Shown one piece after another: positions 38,201 to 45,108 of a stretch of 64,000 bases of DNA. Source of the DNA: an uncultured Azospirillum sp. (GTDB lineage: Bacteria; Pseudomonadota; Alphaproteobacteria; Azospirillales; Azospirillaceae); the NCBI RefSeq assembly GCF_946480385.1, contig NZ_CAMLJP010000003.1, positions 1 to 64,000 on the forward strand, given 5' to 3'. The notes beneath the pieces are model-generated. The model saw only the letters and a program-made list of their open reading frames with translations, did not search any database and was not told where the DNA came from. Within the stretch, counting starts at the first letter, position 1. Every line of letters begins with the position of its first letter. Position numbers and translations under genes: made by a program.

Positions 38201-38693
38201 GCACCTGACGGGGCGGCCATTTCTTGGAATCGATGTTCGCGGCTTCCAGCAGCTGCTTGATCAGGCGGACCTGATCGTCGGTGTCCAGGATGGTGAAGTT
38301 CGACTTCAGCCCGACCAGTTCGGCATGCCGACGCAGGATGCGGGCGGCCAGCGCGTGGAAGGTGCCGAGCCACCAGCCCTCCGGTTCGATCCCCACCAGA
38401 TGGGCGACACGCTCGCGCATCTCGCGGGCGGCCTTGTTGGTGAAGGTCACCGCCAGGATCTGGAAGGCGGCGGCGCGCCGCGTCATCAGCAGATGGGCCA
38501 GCCGCGTGGTCAGCACCCGTGTCTTGCCGGTGCCGGCACCCGCCAGCACCAGGACCGGTCCGTCCAGAGCCTCCACCGCCGCCCGCTGGGTCGGGTTCAG
38601 CCCGTCCAGATAGGCAAAGCGTTGCGCGGCAGCGGGAACGGCTGCGGCAGGCGCGGCGTGGCTCAACGGATCATCATCAAAAGCGTCTGACAT
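35259..38693 (-). CDS. uvrD: UvrD/PcrA superfamily 1 DNA helicase with an intein
   Basis: A 1144-residue precursor. After removal of the intein the helicase is 777 residues, normal for UvrD/PcrA, the 3'-5' helicase of mismatch and excision repair. Walker A is AGAGTGKT (residues 51-58) and Walker B is VLVDEYQDT. Motif III (GDEDQ-SIYAWRGAE) is split after Gln by residues 276-642. Later motifs include VMTLHGAKGLEFDHVFLPG and EERRLAYVGLTRARRR. A Gly-rich linker precedes a C-terminal Tudor-like domain (VFHQKFGYGTVVSV). Function depends on splicing, because motif III is essential. The gene stands alone and ends in a hairpin overlapping its last codons. Confidence 0.93.
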   Translation of the reverse strand: MSDAFDDDPLSHAAPAAAVPAAAQRFAYLDGLNPTQRAAVEALDGPVLVLAGAGTGKTRVLTTRLAHLLMTRRAAAFQILAVTFTNKAAREMRERVAHLVGIEPEGWWLGTFHALAARILRRHAELVGLKSNFTILDTDDQVRLIKQLLEAANIDSKKWPPRQVLGAIERWKDRGLTPDRLGDADGGEVAGGRVVAIYRAYQERLRTLNACDFGDLLLHNITIFQNNPDVLAEYHRKFKYVLVDEYQDTNVAQYLWLRILSQAHKNICCVGDEDQCLIAGTPVTMADGRRRAIEEIQAGDAILSNYGSGDLRPAIVARTYVKQYRGEVVVIRTSAGCRIVSTPEHVHFAGYRLGLTPQTYFTYLMHKEGIGWRLGTSQVYTAGQVKPMVGFMQRLLQERADALWIIGTHASENDARADEYITSLRYQIPTLPFVPRKSRSENGLVQDAAYLSKVFSAFNTDESAARLLADRGLPADHPHHRPRSRNASRRNVVVTLCGDRRGSTPMHRISIVGNDEPGSSALKELGFNVRAAKAGSDSWRVETANKDYGQLISEAERIRNAFGSANLIRVARLGTNLGDVTEANSLPFTPAASVLPGMAMFAEDGSYDIVASVEREFYEGTVHDLDIESTHNFCVDGIFTHNSIYAWRGAEIGNILRFETDFPGATIVKLEQNYRSTGHILAAASGLIANNQGRLGKTLWTEADGGEPVKVKAVWDGEEEARWVGEEIETLQRKGTSLSQIAVLVRAGFQTREFEERFITLGLPYKVLGGPRFYERQEIRDALAYFRVVNSGDDDLAFERIVNLPKRGVGPAAMQCLYTAARAQGLSLTEAGWALTETDELKPKLRATLRGLLQDFFRWRTLMATVPHTELARTILDESGYTRMWQEDKTPEAPGRLENLKELITAMAEFENLPGFLEHVALVMENAEAAGIEQVTVMTLHGAKGLEFDHVFLPGWEEGVFPNQRALDETGIAGLEEERRLAYVGLTRARRRAYVSHAANRRLYGNWVSAVPSRFVEEIPQDNVEAEAANGLFAGSGGRGSFGGGFGGGAGGYGGGAGAGGFQFRGSTRQAPAPKTITLDQGAYAVAPRARPDAPFAKGARVFHQKFGYGTVVSVSEDKLEIEFDHSGSKKVMDSFVVPAEKAS
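36768..37868 (-). mobile_element. Intein in UvrD motif III (367 residues)
   Basis: Splice signals are complete. The intein begins with Cys1 (CLIAGTPVTMADG, block A), has the block B T-x-x-H as TPEH at intein residues 67-70, block F as VHDLDIESTHNF, and ends in FTHN followed by Ser of the host protein. Host sequence on both sides joins to GDEDQSIYAWRGAE. The roughly 250-residue middle part shows no LAGLIDADG motif that I can see; it contains TYLMHKEGIGWRLGTS, an Arg-bearing helix and ARADEYITSLRYQIPTLPF. It is classed here as a mobile element because inteins of this size normally carry or descend from a homing endonuclease. Confidence 0.93.
37869..37985 (-). other. Host-gene segment beside the intein with foreign codon use
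   Basis: About 115 bases of helicase coding sequence directly before the intein use codons that are rare elsewhere in this gene (AGA, ATA, CTT, TCT, CAA, GCT, TGT, GTT, GGT, AAA). The other flank (from 36767 down) returns at once to normal GC-ending codons. The protein sequence is conserved, so the change is synonymous. This fits one-sided co-conversion of flanking DNA during intein transfer, although the intein ends themselves are fairly GC-rich. Confidence 0.65.
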
Positions 38694-39273
38694 GGCGTCC
38701 CGGTCCGGGGATGAACGAAATTCTGCTCAAGCACGCGAATGCTGTCTTGCGGTCAGAACGTATACAGCACAGAGCCGGCCCGCACGACCCCCCGTGAGAA
38801 GCGCCTCACCCCTTCGGGAGCCGGGTCCCTCGGCGCCCACGCTTATGCCGAACGGCAAGCTCTTGAGATGTAGGACTCCAACCAACGGGCGATGACATAG
38901 TCCTGAGCCACCGGATCCACTTCCTATGACAGTCCATCGCTGCTGCAGTTCAGTGTCCCGACGAAGTCACAGGCCTCAGGTTAACGATTTCCCCTTTTCT
39001 GTCACAGACAGTTATTCCACCTGACCAATGCGAGCTAATTTATGTCCGCATCTTGTCTTATGCAGGCTTACGGCATATGCCCATTGCTCGACGCGAAATT
39101 TACCTAAGCGAAATTTTGCGCGGCGCAAATCGGGGGTATCTATGGATCACAACGGAGCACCCCCGAACCCTGAGGGGGAGCGGACCGGACGCGGGAGCGG
39201 AAGGTCGGGGATGCCTCCGAAGCGCCAATCGGCGCCATATCGATCCGAACGGAACAAAAGGCGGGCTGAGACC
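38694..39273. other. Long intergenic region between uvrD and the FlcA-like gene
   Basis: About 580 bases with no supported gene. It should hold the divergent promoters. The frame of the regulator is open to 39028, but those residues do not resemble a receiver and are GC/charge-biased. The right half (39000-39140) is AT-rich and contains the GCGAAATTT repeats noted separately. I see no terminator or known RNA here. Confidence 0.45.
39093..39116. promoter_or_regulatory. Repeated GCGAAATTT motif upstream of the FlcA-like gene
   Basis: GCGAAATTT occurs at 39093-39101 and again at 39108-39116, a 15-base period. The outer bases also form a near-perfect inverted repeat (CGCGAAATTT with AAATTTTGCG). 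Located about 160 bases before the start codon, it could be an activator or repressor site. Confidence 0.4.
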
Positions 39274-39954
39274 ATGGATGCCATCAACGTTTTCCTCATC
39301 GACGCCAACAAGCTTTTCCGTGAAGGCATGAAGCGCCTGTTCGAGGGCACGTCCTTCAACGTCGTCGGCGAGGCCGGCAGCCTGCGCGAGGGCCTGTCGG
39401 CGCTCGGCACCGGGACCAACCCCGACCTGATCCTGATCGACCTGCCGAGCGGCGCCGACGAGGAAGTCGATGCGATGCGCACGCTGCGTGAGAATCACCC
39501 GTCGATCAGGATCGTCATCCTGACCAACGACCTGGAGACCCGCCGCCTGTCGGCCGCCCTGAGTGCCGGCGCCGGCGGCTATCTGCTGAAGGACATCGCC
39601 TGCGAGGCGCTGATGCAGTCGCTGAAGCTGGTGATGATGGGCGAGAAGGTGTTCCCGACCCATCTGGCCGAGCTGCTGGTCAACGGCCGCACCGAAGACA
39701 TGGGCGCCGAGCTGCCGACCCGCCGCAAGGGCCTGTCGCAGCGCGAGGTGCAGATCCTGCGCTGCCTGCTGAACGGCAACAGCAACAAGATGATCGCCAA
39801 CCACCTGAACATCACGGAAGCCACCGTGAAGGTTCACCTGAAGAGCCTGCTGCGCAAGATCAACGCCTCCAACCGCACCCAGGCCGCCATCTGGGCGCTG
39901 AACAACGGCATCGGCGATCAGGCTGCCGAGGCCGGCGTCGCCGCCACCGTCTGA
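39274..39954 (+). CDS. LuxR/NarL-family response regulator, FlcA-like
   Basis: A 226-residue two-domain regulator. The receiver domain (FLIDANKLF, phosphoacceptor in LILIDLPSG, VILTND, LLKDIA) is followed by a LuxR-type HTH (GLSQREVQILRCLLNGNSNK, then ITEATVKVHLKSLLRKI). The ATG at 39274 gives the standard receiver N-terminus. In Azospirillum brasilense, FlcA is an orphan LuxR-UhpA-type regulator of this size controlling flocculation, cyst formation and root colonisation; this gene resembles it from memory of the family, not from a database search. No cognate kinase is adjacent. A second NarL-type regulator follows. Confidence 0.85.
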   Translation: MDAINVFLIDANKLFREGMKRLFEGTSFNVVGEAGSLREGLSALGTGTNPDLILIDLPSGADEEVDAMRTLRENHPSIRIVILTNDLETRRLSAALSAGAGGYLLKDIACEALMQSLKLVMMGEKVFPTHLAELLVNGRTEDMGAELPTRRKGLSQREVQILRCLLNGNSNKMIANHLNITEATVKVHLKSLLRKINASNRTQAAIWALNNGIGDQAAEAGVAATV

Positions 39955-40265
39955 TCCTTATCCGATCCATTCGACCGCTCTGCCAAAAGGTCTCGCCCGC
40001 CTTCCGTCCAGGCCGCCCGCCCCATCCATCCGGGGCAGGCGGTCGGCGGAGCGGAGCGTTGCCTTGTGCAGCGCTTTTCCGTTTCCGAAGCCCCCATGTA
40101 TTCGGCGCAGCCCGCACCCACGGCCACGAAAGGGAACGGGCATAGAGGAAGCGGTCTAAGACCAAAAGCGAACTACAGCGTCAGAACCTGCGTTCCTATG
40201 TGAACGTCCGGGCCGATGACGCCATCCCGGTGTCGGATCGCCGCAACCTTCTGGAAATGCCCGCG
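39955..40265. other. Intergenic region between two response regulators
   Basis: About 311 bases. The only clear structure is the hairpin at 40013-40042. The downstream regulator frame is open to 40200, but the receiver fold begins at 40266. No other gene or RNA is supported. Confidence 0.45.
40013..40042 (+). terminator. Hairpin after the FlcA-like gene
   Basis: CCGCCCGCCCC (40013-40023) pairs with GGGGCAGGCGG (40032-40042), 11 bp with one mismatch and an eight-base loop, 59 bases beyond the stop. There is no T run, so this is only a possible terminator. Confidence 0.4.
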
Positions 40266-40937
40266 ATGAACGTGCTGATCGCCGACGATCACCTGCTGTT
40301 CCGAGACGGTCTGCGCCGGCTGCTGGCGCAATTCGACGCCGACATGACCTTTTTCGAAGCCAGCACCTATGACGAGGTGCGAGCGCTCTGCGACGGGACC
40401 AGACCCTTCGACCTGATCCTGCTCGATCTCGGGATGCCGGGCTGGACCGGCTTCTCGGCGCTGGGCGACATCCATGCCAGCCTGCCGAAGGCCCTTCTGG
40501 TGGTGGTGTCGGGATCGGAGAAGCGCTCCGACCTGCTGGCGGCGCTTGAGAACGGCGCCGCCGGTTATATCCCGAAATCCTCCAGCGCCAAGGTTCTGCT
40601 GGGTGCGCTGCAGCTGGTGCTCGCCGGCGGCATCTATCTTCCCGAACAGGCGATCCGCGGCGGCGACCGTGTCGACCAGATGCATGGCGGCTATGGCGCG
40701 AACGGCTCAGGCGACACGATGGACGAGTCCGCGGCGCTGGGCAATGGCAACGGCGACCAGCTGACGCCACGCCAGCGCGACGTTCTTGCCCGCCTGCGCG
40801 ACGGCAAATCCAACAAGCAGATCGCCCATGAGCTGGGGCTGACGGAAGGCACGGTGAAGGTCCACGTCACCGCAATCCTGCGGCATCTGGGCGTCCGCAA
40901 CCGCACCCAGGCCGCTCTCACCGCTCAGAGTTTGTGA
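40266..40937 (+). CDS. LuxR/NarL-family response regulator
   Basis: A 223-residue response regulator with an N-terminal receiver (NVLIADDHLLFRDGLRRLL, phosphoacceptor in LILLDLGMPGWTG, Ser in VVSGSEKR, Lys in YIPKSSS) and a C-terminal LuxR HTH (LTPRQRDVLARLRDGKSNKQ, then LTEGTVKVHVTAILRHLGV). A Gly/Asn-rich linker of about 30 residues joins them. ATG 40266 was preferred over 40257 because of the GGA-containing leader and the receiver start; GTG 40200 is unlikely. Kinase partner and targets are unknown. It shares domain plan but not close sequence with the preceding regulator. Confidence 0.88.
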   Translation: MNVLIADDHLLFRDGLRRLLAQFDADMTFFEASTYDEVRALCDGTRPFDLILLDLGMPGWTGFSALGDIHASLPKALLVVVSGSEKRSDLLAALENGAAGYIPKSSSAKVLLGALQLVLAGGIYLPEQAIRGGDRVDQMHGGYGANGSGDTMDESAALGNGNGDQLTPRQRDVLARLRDGKSNKQIAHELGLTEGTVKVHVTAILRHLGVRNRTQAALTAQSL

Positions 40938-40983
40938 CGCGGTAGGACCTGCACCACGCAGGTCCGCTGCCACATCAACTCTT

Positions 40984-41730
40984 TTACCGGTGCGCGCGTT
41001 TCACCGCGGAGACCAGCGCCAACAATGCGCCGCGCAGTTCGGCCGCATGGGTTCGCGGGCGGACGGCGGCGGCGTCGGGAACCGCGACGACCGTCAAGGT
41101 CCGGCAGCCGGTCAGCCCATCCTCCAGCCGTGCGAAGAGGCCTGCCGGGTCGCTGCCCTGCATCAGGGTCACCGGCACCCGGACGGCCGGCAATTCGGAA
41201 ACCAGATCTCCCAGATCACCGGAGAGCACCGCCGGCAGCGCCCAGCCGAAACGGGCGGCCAGCGCATTCCAACGGCGGCGCATCGGCGATTCGGCTCCGA
41301 CATCGTCGACGATCATCACGCCGCCGACCCGTTCCGGGTAATCCAGCGCCGCGGCAATGGCGAGCGGCGCCGTCACCGCCCCCGCCACCAGCACAGGCCG
41401 GCGCCCGCCGCGCTCCACCAGCAGGGGAGAAAGGATCGCCGCCCCGGCCGACGCCGGCACGGTCAGCCATTCCTGGCCCGCCGGCACATGGTCCAGCAGG
41501 CGCCACCACGCCCCCTTGCCGGGATGAAGGAAGATCACCCGCCGTCCGGATGGGTCGCCGGCACGGTCGGCAGTGCGGTCTCCCACCCCATCCATGACGC
41601 CATCCACGGCCAGGCCGGTCACCGGAAATCGGACGGCATCTGCCCGCCCGGCGCGGACGGTGGAAGGCTGGGTGTGAAAGAACACGGTCGCGGTCCCCGG
41701 TGCTGGCATTCCGCGATGGGACTGCCCCAT
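40984..41730 (-). CDS. Alpha/beta-hydrolase-like protein lacking the nucleophile
   Basis: About 248 residues with an alpha/beta-hydrolase pattern: an oxyanion-type loop (VIFLHPGKGAWW), a strand-turn-helix (PVLVAGAVTAPLAIAAALDY) and PERVGGVMIVDD. The nucleophile elbow that should read G-x-S-x-G is G-A-V-T-A, so the catalytic Ser is replaced by Val and the protein is probably not a hydrolase. No clear catalytic His is seen near the end. Starts at 41730 and 41709 are both possible. It is read divergently from nothing nearby; the preceding unknown gene (41926-42474) lies upstream on the same strand. Confidence 0.65.
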   Translation of the reverse strand: MGQSHRGMPAPGTATVFFHTQPSTVRAGRADAVRFPVTGLAVDGVMDGVGDRTADRAGDPSGRRVIFLHPGKGAWWRLLDHVPAGQEWLTVPASAGAAILSPLLVERGGRRPVLVAGAVTAPLAIAAALDYPERVGGVMIVDDVGAESPMRRRWNALAARFGWALPAVLSGDLGDLVSELPAVRVPVTLMQGSDPAGLFARLEDGLTGCRTLTVVAVPDAAAVRPRTHAAELRGALLALVSAVKRAHR

Positions 41731-41925
41731 CGCCGAAGCCAACCCTAACGAAGCGGAACCCAAATCGTCCCGTACGATAAATCGGGCAGAAACCTTAACA
41801 GGGCCCCAAATGCCGCCCTGCCCGCAAAAGGTTTCAGCCGCCGCCGAAACACGACAAAAGCAAAGCAAATTCCAAGACTTGCCGGTTTGTCTGGACCATG
41901 GGCCGCCGGCCGGCAAGGCAATCGG

Positions 41926-42474
41926 TCAATGCAGGGTCACCTCCTCGCCTTCGCCGTCCGGTGCCACTGCCAGCGGGCGGCGCAGTTCACCGGCCAAGCT
42001 GCGCCATTCCGGCGCTCCACCCAGCTGTTGCAGCAACTGTGCGGTGAAGGCAAAAACCGCATGTTCCAGCGGCCCATTGTCTTCGGCATGGGCATTGACG
42101 GTCAGACAGGATTCCGCGGCGCTTTCGAAGATGGCGGCCGCGGCGCTGGCGCCCGGTCCTGGATCCGGCAGAGGGATGGCCTGCGGCTTCTCCCCGCTCA
42201 CGCGCAGACGCGACAGGTTGTCGGCCAGCAGGCGGGTGCGGATGGCATTGTCGACCGCGGCGGCCATGGTGTAGCCGGCCTCCTCCTCGACGGTGGCGCG
42301 CAGGATGCGCAGGCCGGCGATCAGCCCGCGGACCACGTCGCCGTTACCGCCGCGCTTGGCCGCCGCCGCGACGGCGGTGCCGAGGATGGCAGCGACCACC
42401 GGCGAGAGCGATTCGCTGTCGCCTGGGACGTTCGGCGCATCGGCGCCGGAGTCGGTGTTCAAAGCCTCGTTCAT
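41926..42474 (-). CDS. Protein of unknown function (182 residues)
   Basis: I do not recognise a family. The protein is Ala/Leu/Glu-rich and mainly helical, with a long central helix (VVRGLIAGLRILRATVEEEA) and no signal peptide or strong membrane segment. The ATG at 42474 is the natural start. Codon use matches the neighbours. It is read divergently from the YccF gene across a 284-base gap and may share a transcript with the hydrolase-like gene 195 bases downstream. Confidence 0.65.
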   Translation of the reverse strand: MNEALNTDSGADAPNVPGDSESLSPVVAAILGTAVAAAAKRGGNGDVVRGLIAGLRILRATVEEEAGYTMAAAVDNAIRTRLLADNLSRLRVSGEKPQAIPLPDPGPGASAAAAIFESAAESCLTVNAHAEDNGPLEHAVFAFTAQLLQQLGGAPEWRSLAGELRRPLAVAPDGEGEEVTLH

Positions 42475-42758
42475 GCGGCCTCCGATCCGTGTGAACCGGA
42501 AACGGGCGGCCCGCCGGCGATGCTGCCGACGAAGGACCCGTCCGGATGCGTCGTCATGATGCCTGCACCGGATCTGTGGACCGAACGGATACGGTTCAAG
42601 GCATGGATGGCATACACCACCCCCTCTTTCGCGCCGCCGGACGGGGTGCCCCATCTTCGGGGTGGCCGAATTCCGAAAGGCGACGGTTCGAGCGGCCCGC
42701 CTCTAGGCGCGCGGCGCGACCGTCCCCACATCTGCGGCGAAAGGGAGGGTTTCGTGTC

Positions 42759-43196
42759 ATGTCTCTGCTCAGTCTTCTCCTCAATGTGCTGTGGTTGTTC
42801 ACGGGCGGCATCTGGATGGCGCTGGGCTGGCTGCTGGCCGCGGTTCTGATGGCTCTGTCCATCGTCGGCCTGCCCTGGGCCCGGTCCGCCTTGACCATCG
42901 CCCATTACACCCTGCTCCCCTTTGGGCAAACCGCCGTGCGCCGGGATGAGTTCCGCGGGCGCGAAGACATGGGCACCGGCGCCCTGGGCTTCATCTGCAA
43001 TGTGGTGTGGTTCGTGCTGGCCGGCTGGTGGCTGGCGCTTGGCCACCTGATCTCGGCGGTAGGTCTTGCCATCACCATCATCGGCCTGCCCTTCGCCTGG
43101 GCGCATCTGAAGCTCGCGCTGCTGGCGCTCTGGCCGATCGGGACCGAGATCGTGCCGTCGGAGGATGCCGGTCGGCGCGTGGCCGGGCGGCTCTGA
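42759..43196 (+). CDS. YccF domain inner-membrane protein
   Basis: A 145-residue membrane protein with two YccF (DUF307) repeats, each a hydrophobic hairpin: LLNVLWLFTGGIWMALGWLL with IVGLPWARSALTIA, and ICNVVWFVLAGWWLALGHLI with IIGLPFAWAHLKLA. The repeated N-x-x-W and G-L-P-x-A motifs are diagnostic. ATG 42759 has AGGGAGG upstream. The family is widespread in bacteria without an assigned role; membrane location is predicted. It converges on the DUF3095 gene with 28 bases between. Confidence 0.87.
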   Translation: MSLLSLLLNVLWLFTGGIWMALGWLLAAVLMALSIVGLPWARSALTIAHYTLLPFGQTAVRRDEFRGREDMGTGALGFICNVVWFVLAGWWLALGHLISAVGLAITIIGLPFAWAHLKLALLALWPIGTEIVPSEDAGRRVAGRL

Positions 43197-43224
43197 TCCC
43201 GGCCCTGCGTCACCTTCCTCCAAC

Positions 43225-44442
43225 TCAGTCCAGGGAGGCGGCGGCTTCCATCCCCTTCGCCGTCCCGCCTTCCTGCCCGGCCTTTTCCCGCGCCTTCATC
43301 GCCTTCAGCATGACAGAGGCGCGCCAGAAGCCCAGCCCGGCGCCGTCGACGAAATGCACGTGGCGGTCCGCCGTCACATCGCCGACCAGACAGGTGACGG
43401 TGGTGGCATCGGCCCGCGCGGTGCCGTAGCGGATCGCGCCGGCCTGCGCCTCCTGGGCAAGCAGCCTTTCGATCGCGTCCGCCTCCCTCTCCGTCACGTC
43501 CAGCACCAGCCGCGGCCCGCCGGCCGACTTACGGAAATCGGTACGCTCCGCCATGTGGCGGCGGTAGCGCTGCGGATCGAAGCGGCCCAGCGTCAGCCCC
43601 AGCTTCAGCAGCAGGACCAGCAGCCCCGACCCGGCCAGGGCCTTGCTCACCCGCCGGATGCGCGTGCCCAAACCGGTGCCGTCCCTGCCGCCGCGCGCCT
43701 CCATCAGCAGGGCGCGCCAGTCCGGTGGCCAGCGTGCTTCCAGCCGCTCCCCCATCCCCAGCGGGGCGGCGCCGGCGGTGGGCACGATGGCCTCGATGGC
43801 GCGCTGGACGCGGGCCAGTTCCAGCAGCCCGGCCGCGCCCGGATCGACCGCATCGACAATCACGCACAGCACCGTTCCGCGCCGCGGCGGCACCGGGTTC
43901 CAGCGGCAGGACACCGACTCCAGGCCCGGCAGCGGCCCTTCCTGCGGTGGCAGGCGCCAGCGCGCATCCTCCTTCACCCAAGCGTCGGCGGCCACCACCC
44001 CGGCGCCAAGGAACAGTCCGAAGCTGTTGCCGTTGCCGACGTCCTGCAGGGCGGCCATCACCTCCAGCCCCTGGTCGAGCAATGCCCGCACCGGCACCAG
44101 CCCGACGCGCAGCGGCACATCCATCACCTGCGCCGACCAGTGGGCGAGGGCCGAGAGCGCGGCCCGCGCGGCGTCCTCCCGCCCCGGCGGCACCGCGGCA
44201 ATGGCGCCGTCGCCGCCGAACTGGCAGGCCGCCGGTTCCTGCCCAAGCCGCACCGCGTCGGACAGCACCGCGACAACCCCGGCGGCGACGAAATTCACAT
44301 CGCGGTGGCGGCCCTGCCCGGCCAGTTGCGTGCTGCCGGTGACATCGGCCACCGCCAGCGACCATCCGCCGTCCAGCGCCGCATAGCGCCGCGGGTCCGA
44401 TGCCTCGGCGGCGAAATCGCGGATCACCGGCAACAGCGGCAT
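43225..44442 (-). CDS. DUF3095 family protein (degenerate nucleotide-cyclase fold)
   Basis: A 405-residue member of the DUF3095 family. The N-terminal part resembles a class III nucleotide-cyclase domain: VADVTGSTQLAGQGRHRDVN at the metal-binding strand and ACQFGGDGAIAAVPP, a GGDG turn. The middle contains a possible membrane-associated segment (LAGSGLLVLLLKLGLTLG), and the C-terminal part (residues about 300-390) has LVLDVTEREADAIERLLAQE and CLVGD. DUF3095 proteins lack experimental assignment; cyclase activity is not implied because the purine-selecting residues are not evident. It is divergent from the PilZ-like gene. Confidence 0.8.
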   Translation of the reverse strand: MPLLPVIRDFAAEASDPRRYAALDGGWSLAVADVTGSTQLAGQGRHRDVNFVAAGVVAVLSDAVRLGQEPAACQFGGDGAIAAVPPGREDAARAALSALAHWSAQVMDVPLRVGLVPVRALLDQGLEVMAALQDVGNGNSFGLFLGAGVVAADAWVKEDARWRLPPQEGPLPGLESVSCRWNPVPPRRGTVLCVIVDAVDPGAAGLLELARVQRAIEAIVPTAGAAPLGMGERLEARWPPDWRALLMEARGGRDGTGLGTRIRRVSKALAGSGLLVLLLKLGLTLGRFDPQRYRRHMAERTDFRKSAGGPRLVLDVTEREADAIERLLAQEAQAGAIRYGTARADATTVTCLVGDVTADRHVHFVDGAGLGFWRASVMLKAMKAREKAGQEGGTAKGMEAAASLD

Positions 44443-44688
44443 GACGGACCCTCCCCACGGGGCAGCGACAAGGCAAGGATCGACCGTAGCATGGCCCCGG
44501 CCAAGACGGCAGGGCGGAGGAACCCTGAAAGTCGCGCGACATCACCGTCGCAGTGGATCCTGAATACGGAATTACCGTGTCGTAATCGATGCTTACGTCA
44601 TTAACCGTTGTTAAAGGATATAGCGCCGAAACTGTCTGAATATGTCGGCACGGTTTCAGGCCTTCGAAACGAGGGGACGTCGCTCTTC

Positions 44689-45054
44689 ATGTCTTGGCTG
44701 TCGAGATTTTCCGGAGGCAACAAGGAACCGGCTGGCACGAAAGCCGCCGCGGACCCGCGCAAGGAGCGTCCGTCCACCCTGCCCAAGATCGTGATCGACC
44801 ACCACGAATATGTGCCGGAGGAGTTCGCCCTCGGGTCCTTCCGCATCCGTCCCTATGACGGCGACCTGATCGCCAAGCAGAAGTTCGACTTCCGCCTGCA
44901 GTTCGACCTCGGCGGCGATCTGGTGGACGTGTCCTGCATCGGGATGGTGGTGAAGTTGACCGCAGAGGCCGGCCTCGTCGCACGCTACCAGTCGCCGCAG
45001 CCCTTCTACGAACGCAAGCTGGTCGACTACATGAAGGCCCTGAAGGGTCTGTAA
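44689..45054 (+). CDS. PilZ-like domain protein
   Basis: A 121-residue protein resembling the second half of a PilZ domain: an S-x-G-G-like turn is replaced by ALGSFRIRPY, followed by strands LIAKQKFDFRLQFDL, VDVSCIGMVVKL and a C-terminal helix ERKLVDYMKALKGL. The N-terminal R-x-x-x-R motif that contacts cyclic di-GMP is not present, so ligand binding is doubtful. ATG 44689 has GAGGGGA upstream. It is 54 bases before mutL on the same strand and may be co-transcribed with it. Function is unknown. Confidence 0.65.
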   Translation: MSWLSRFSGGNKEPAGTKAAADPRKERPSTLPKIVIDHHEYVPEEFALGSFRIRPYDGDLIAKQKFDFRLQFDLGGDLVDVSCIGMVVKLTAEAGLVARYQSPQPFYERKLVDYMKALKGL

Positions 45055-45108
45055 GCGCACAAACATGCCCGAAGATGGTGGTGCCGCGCGCCGGCTGCCA
45101 CTATATCT

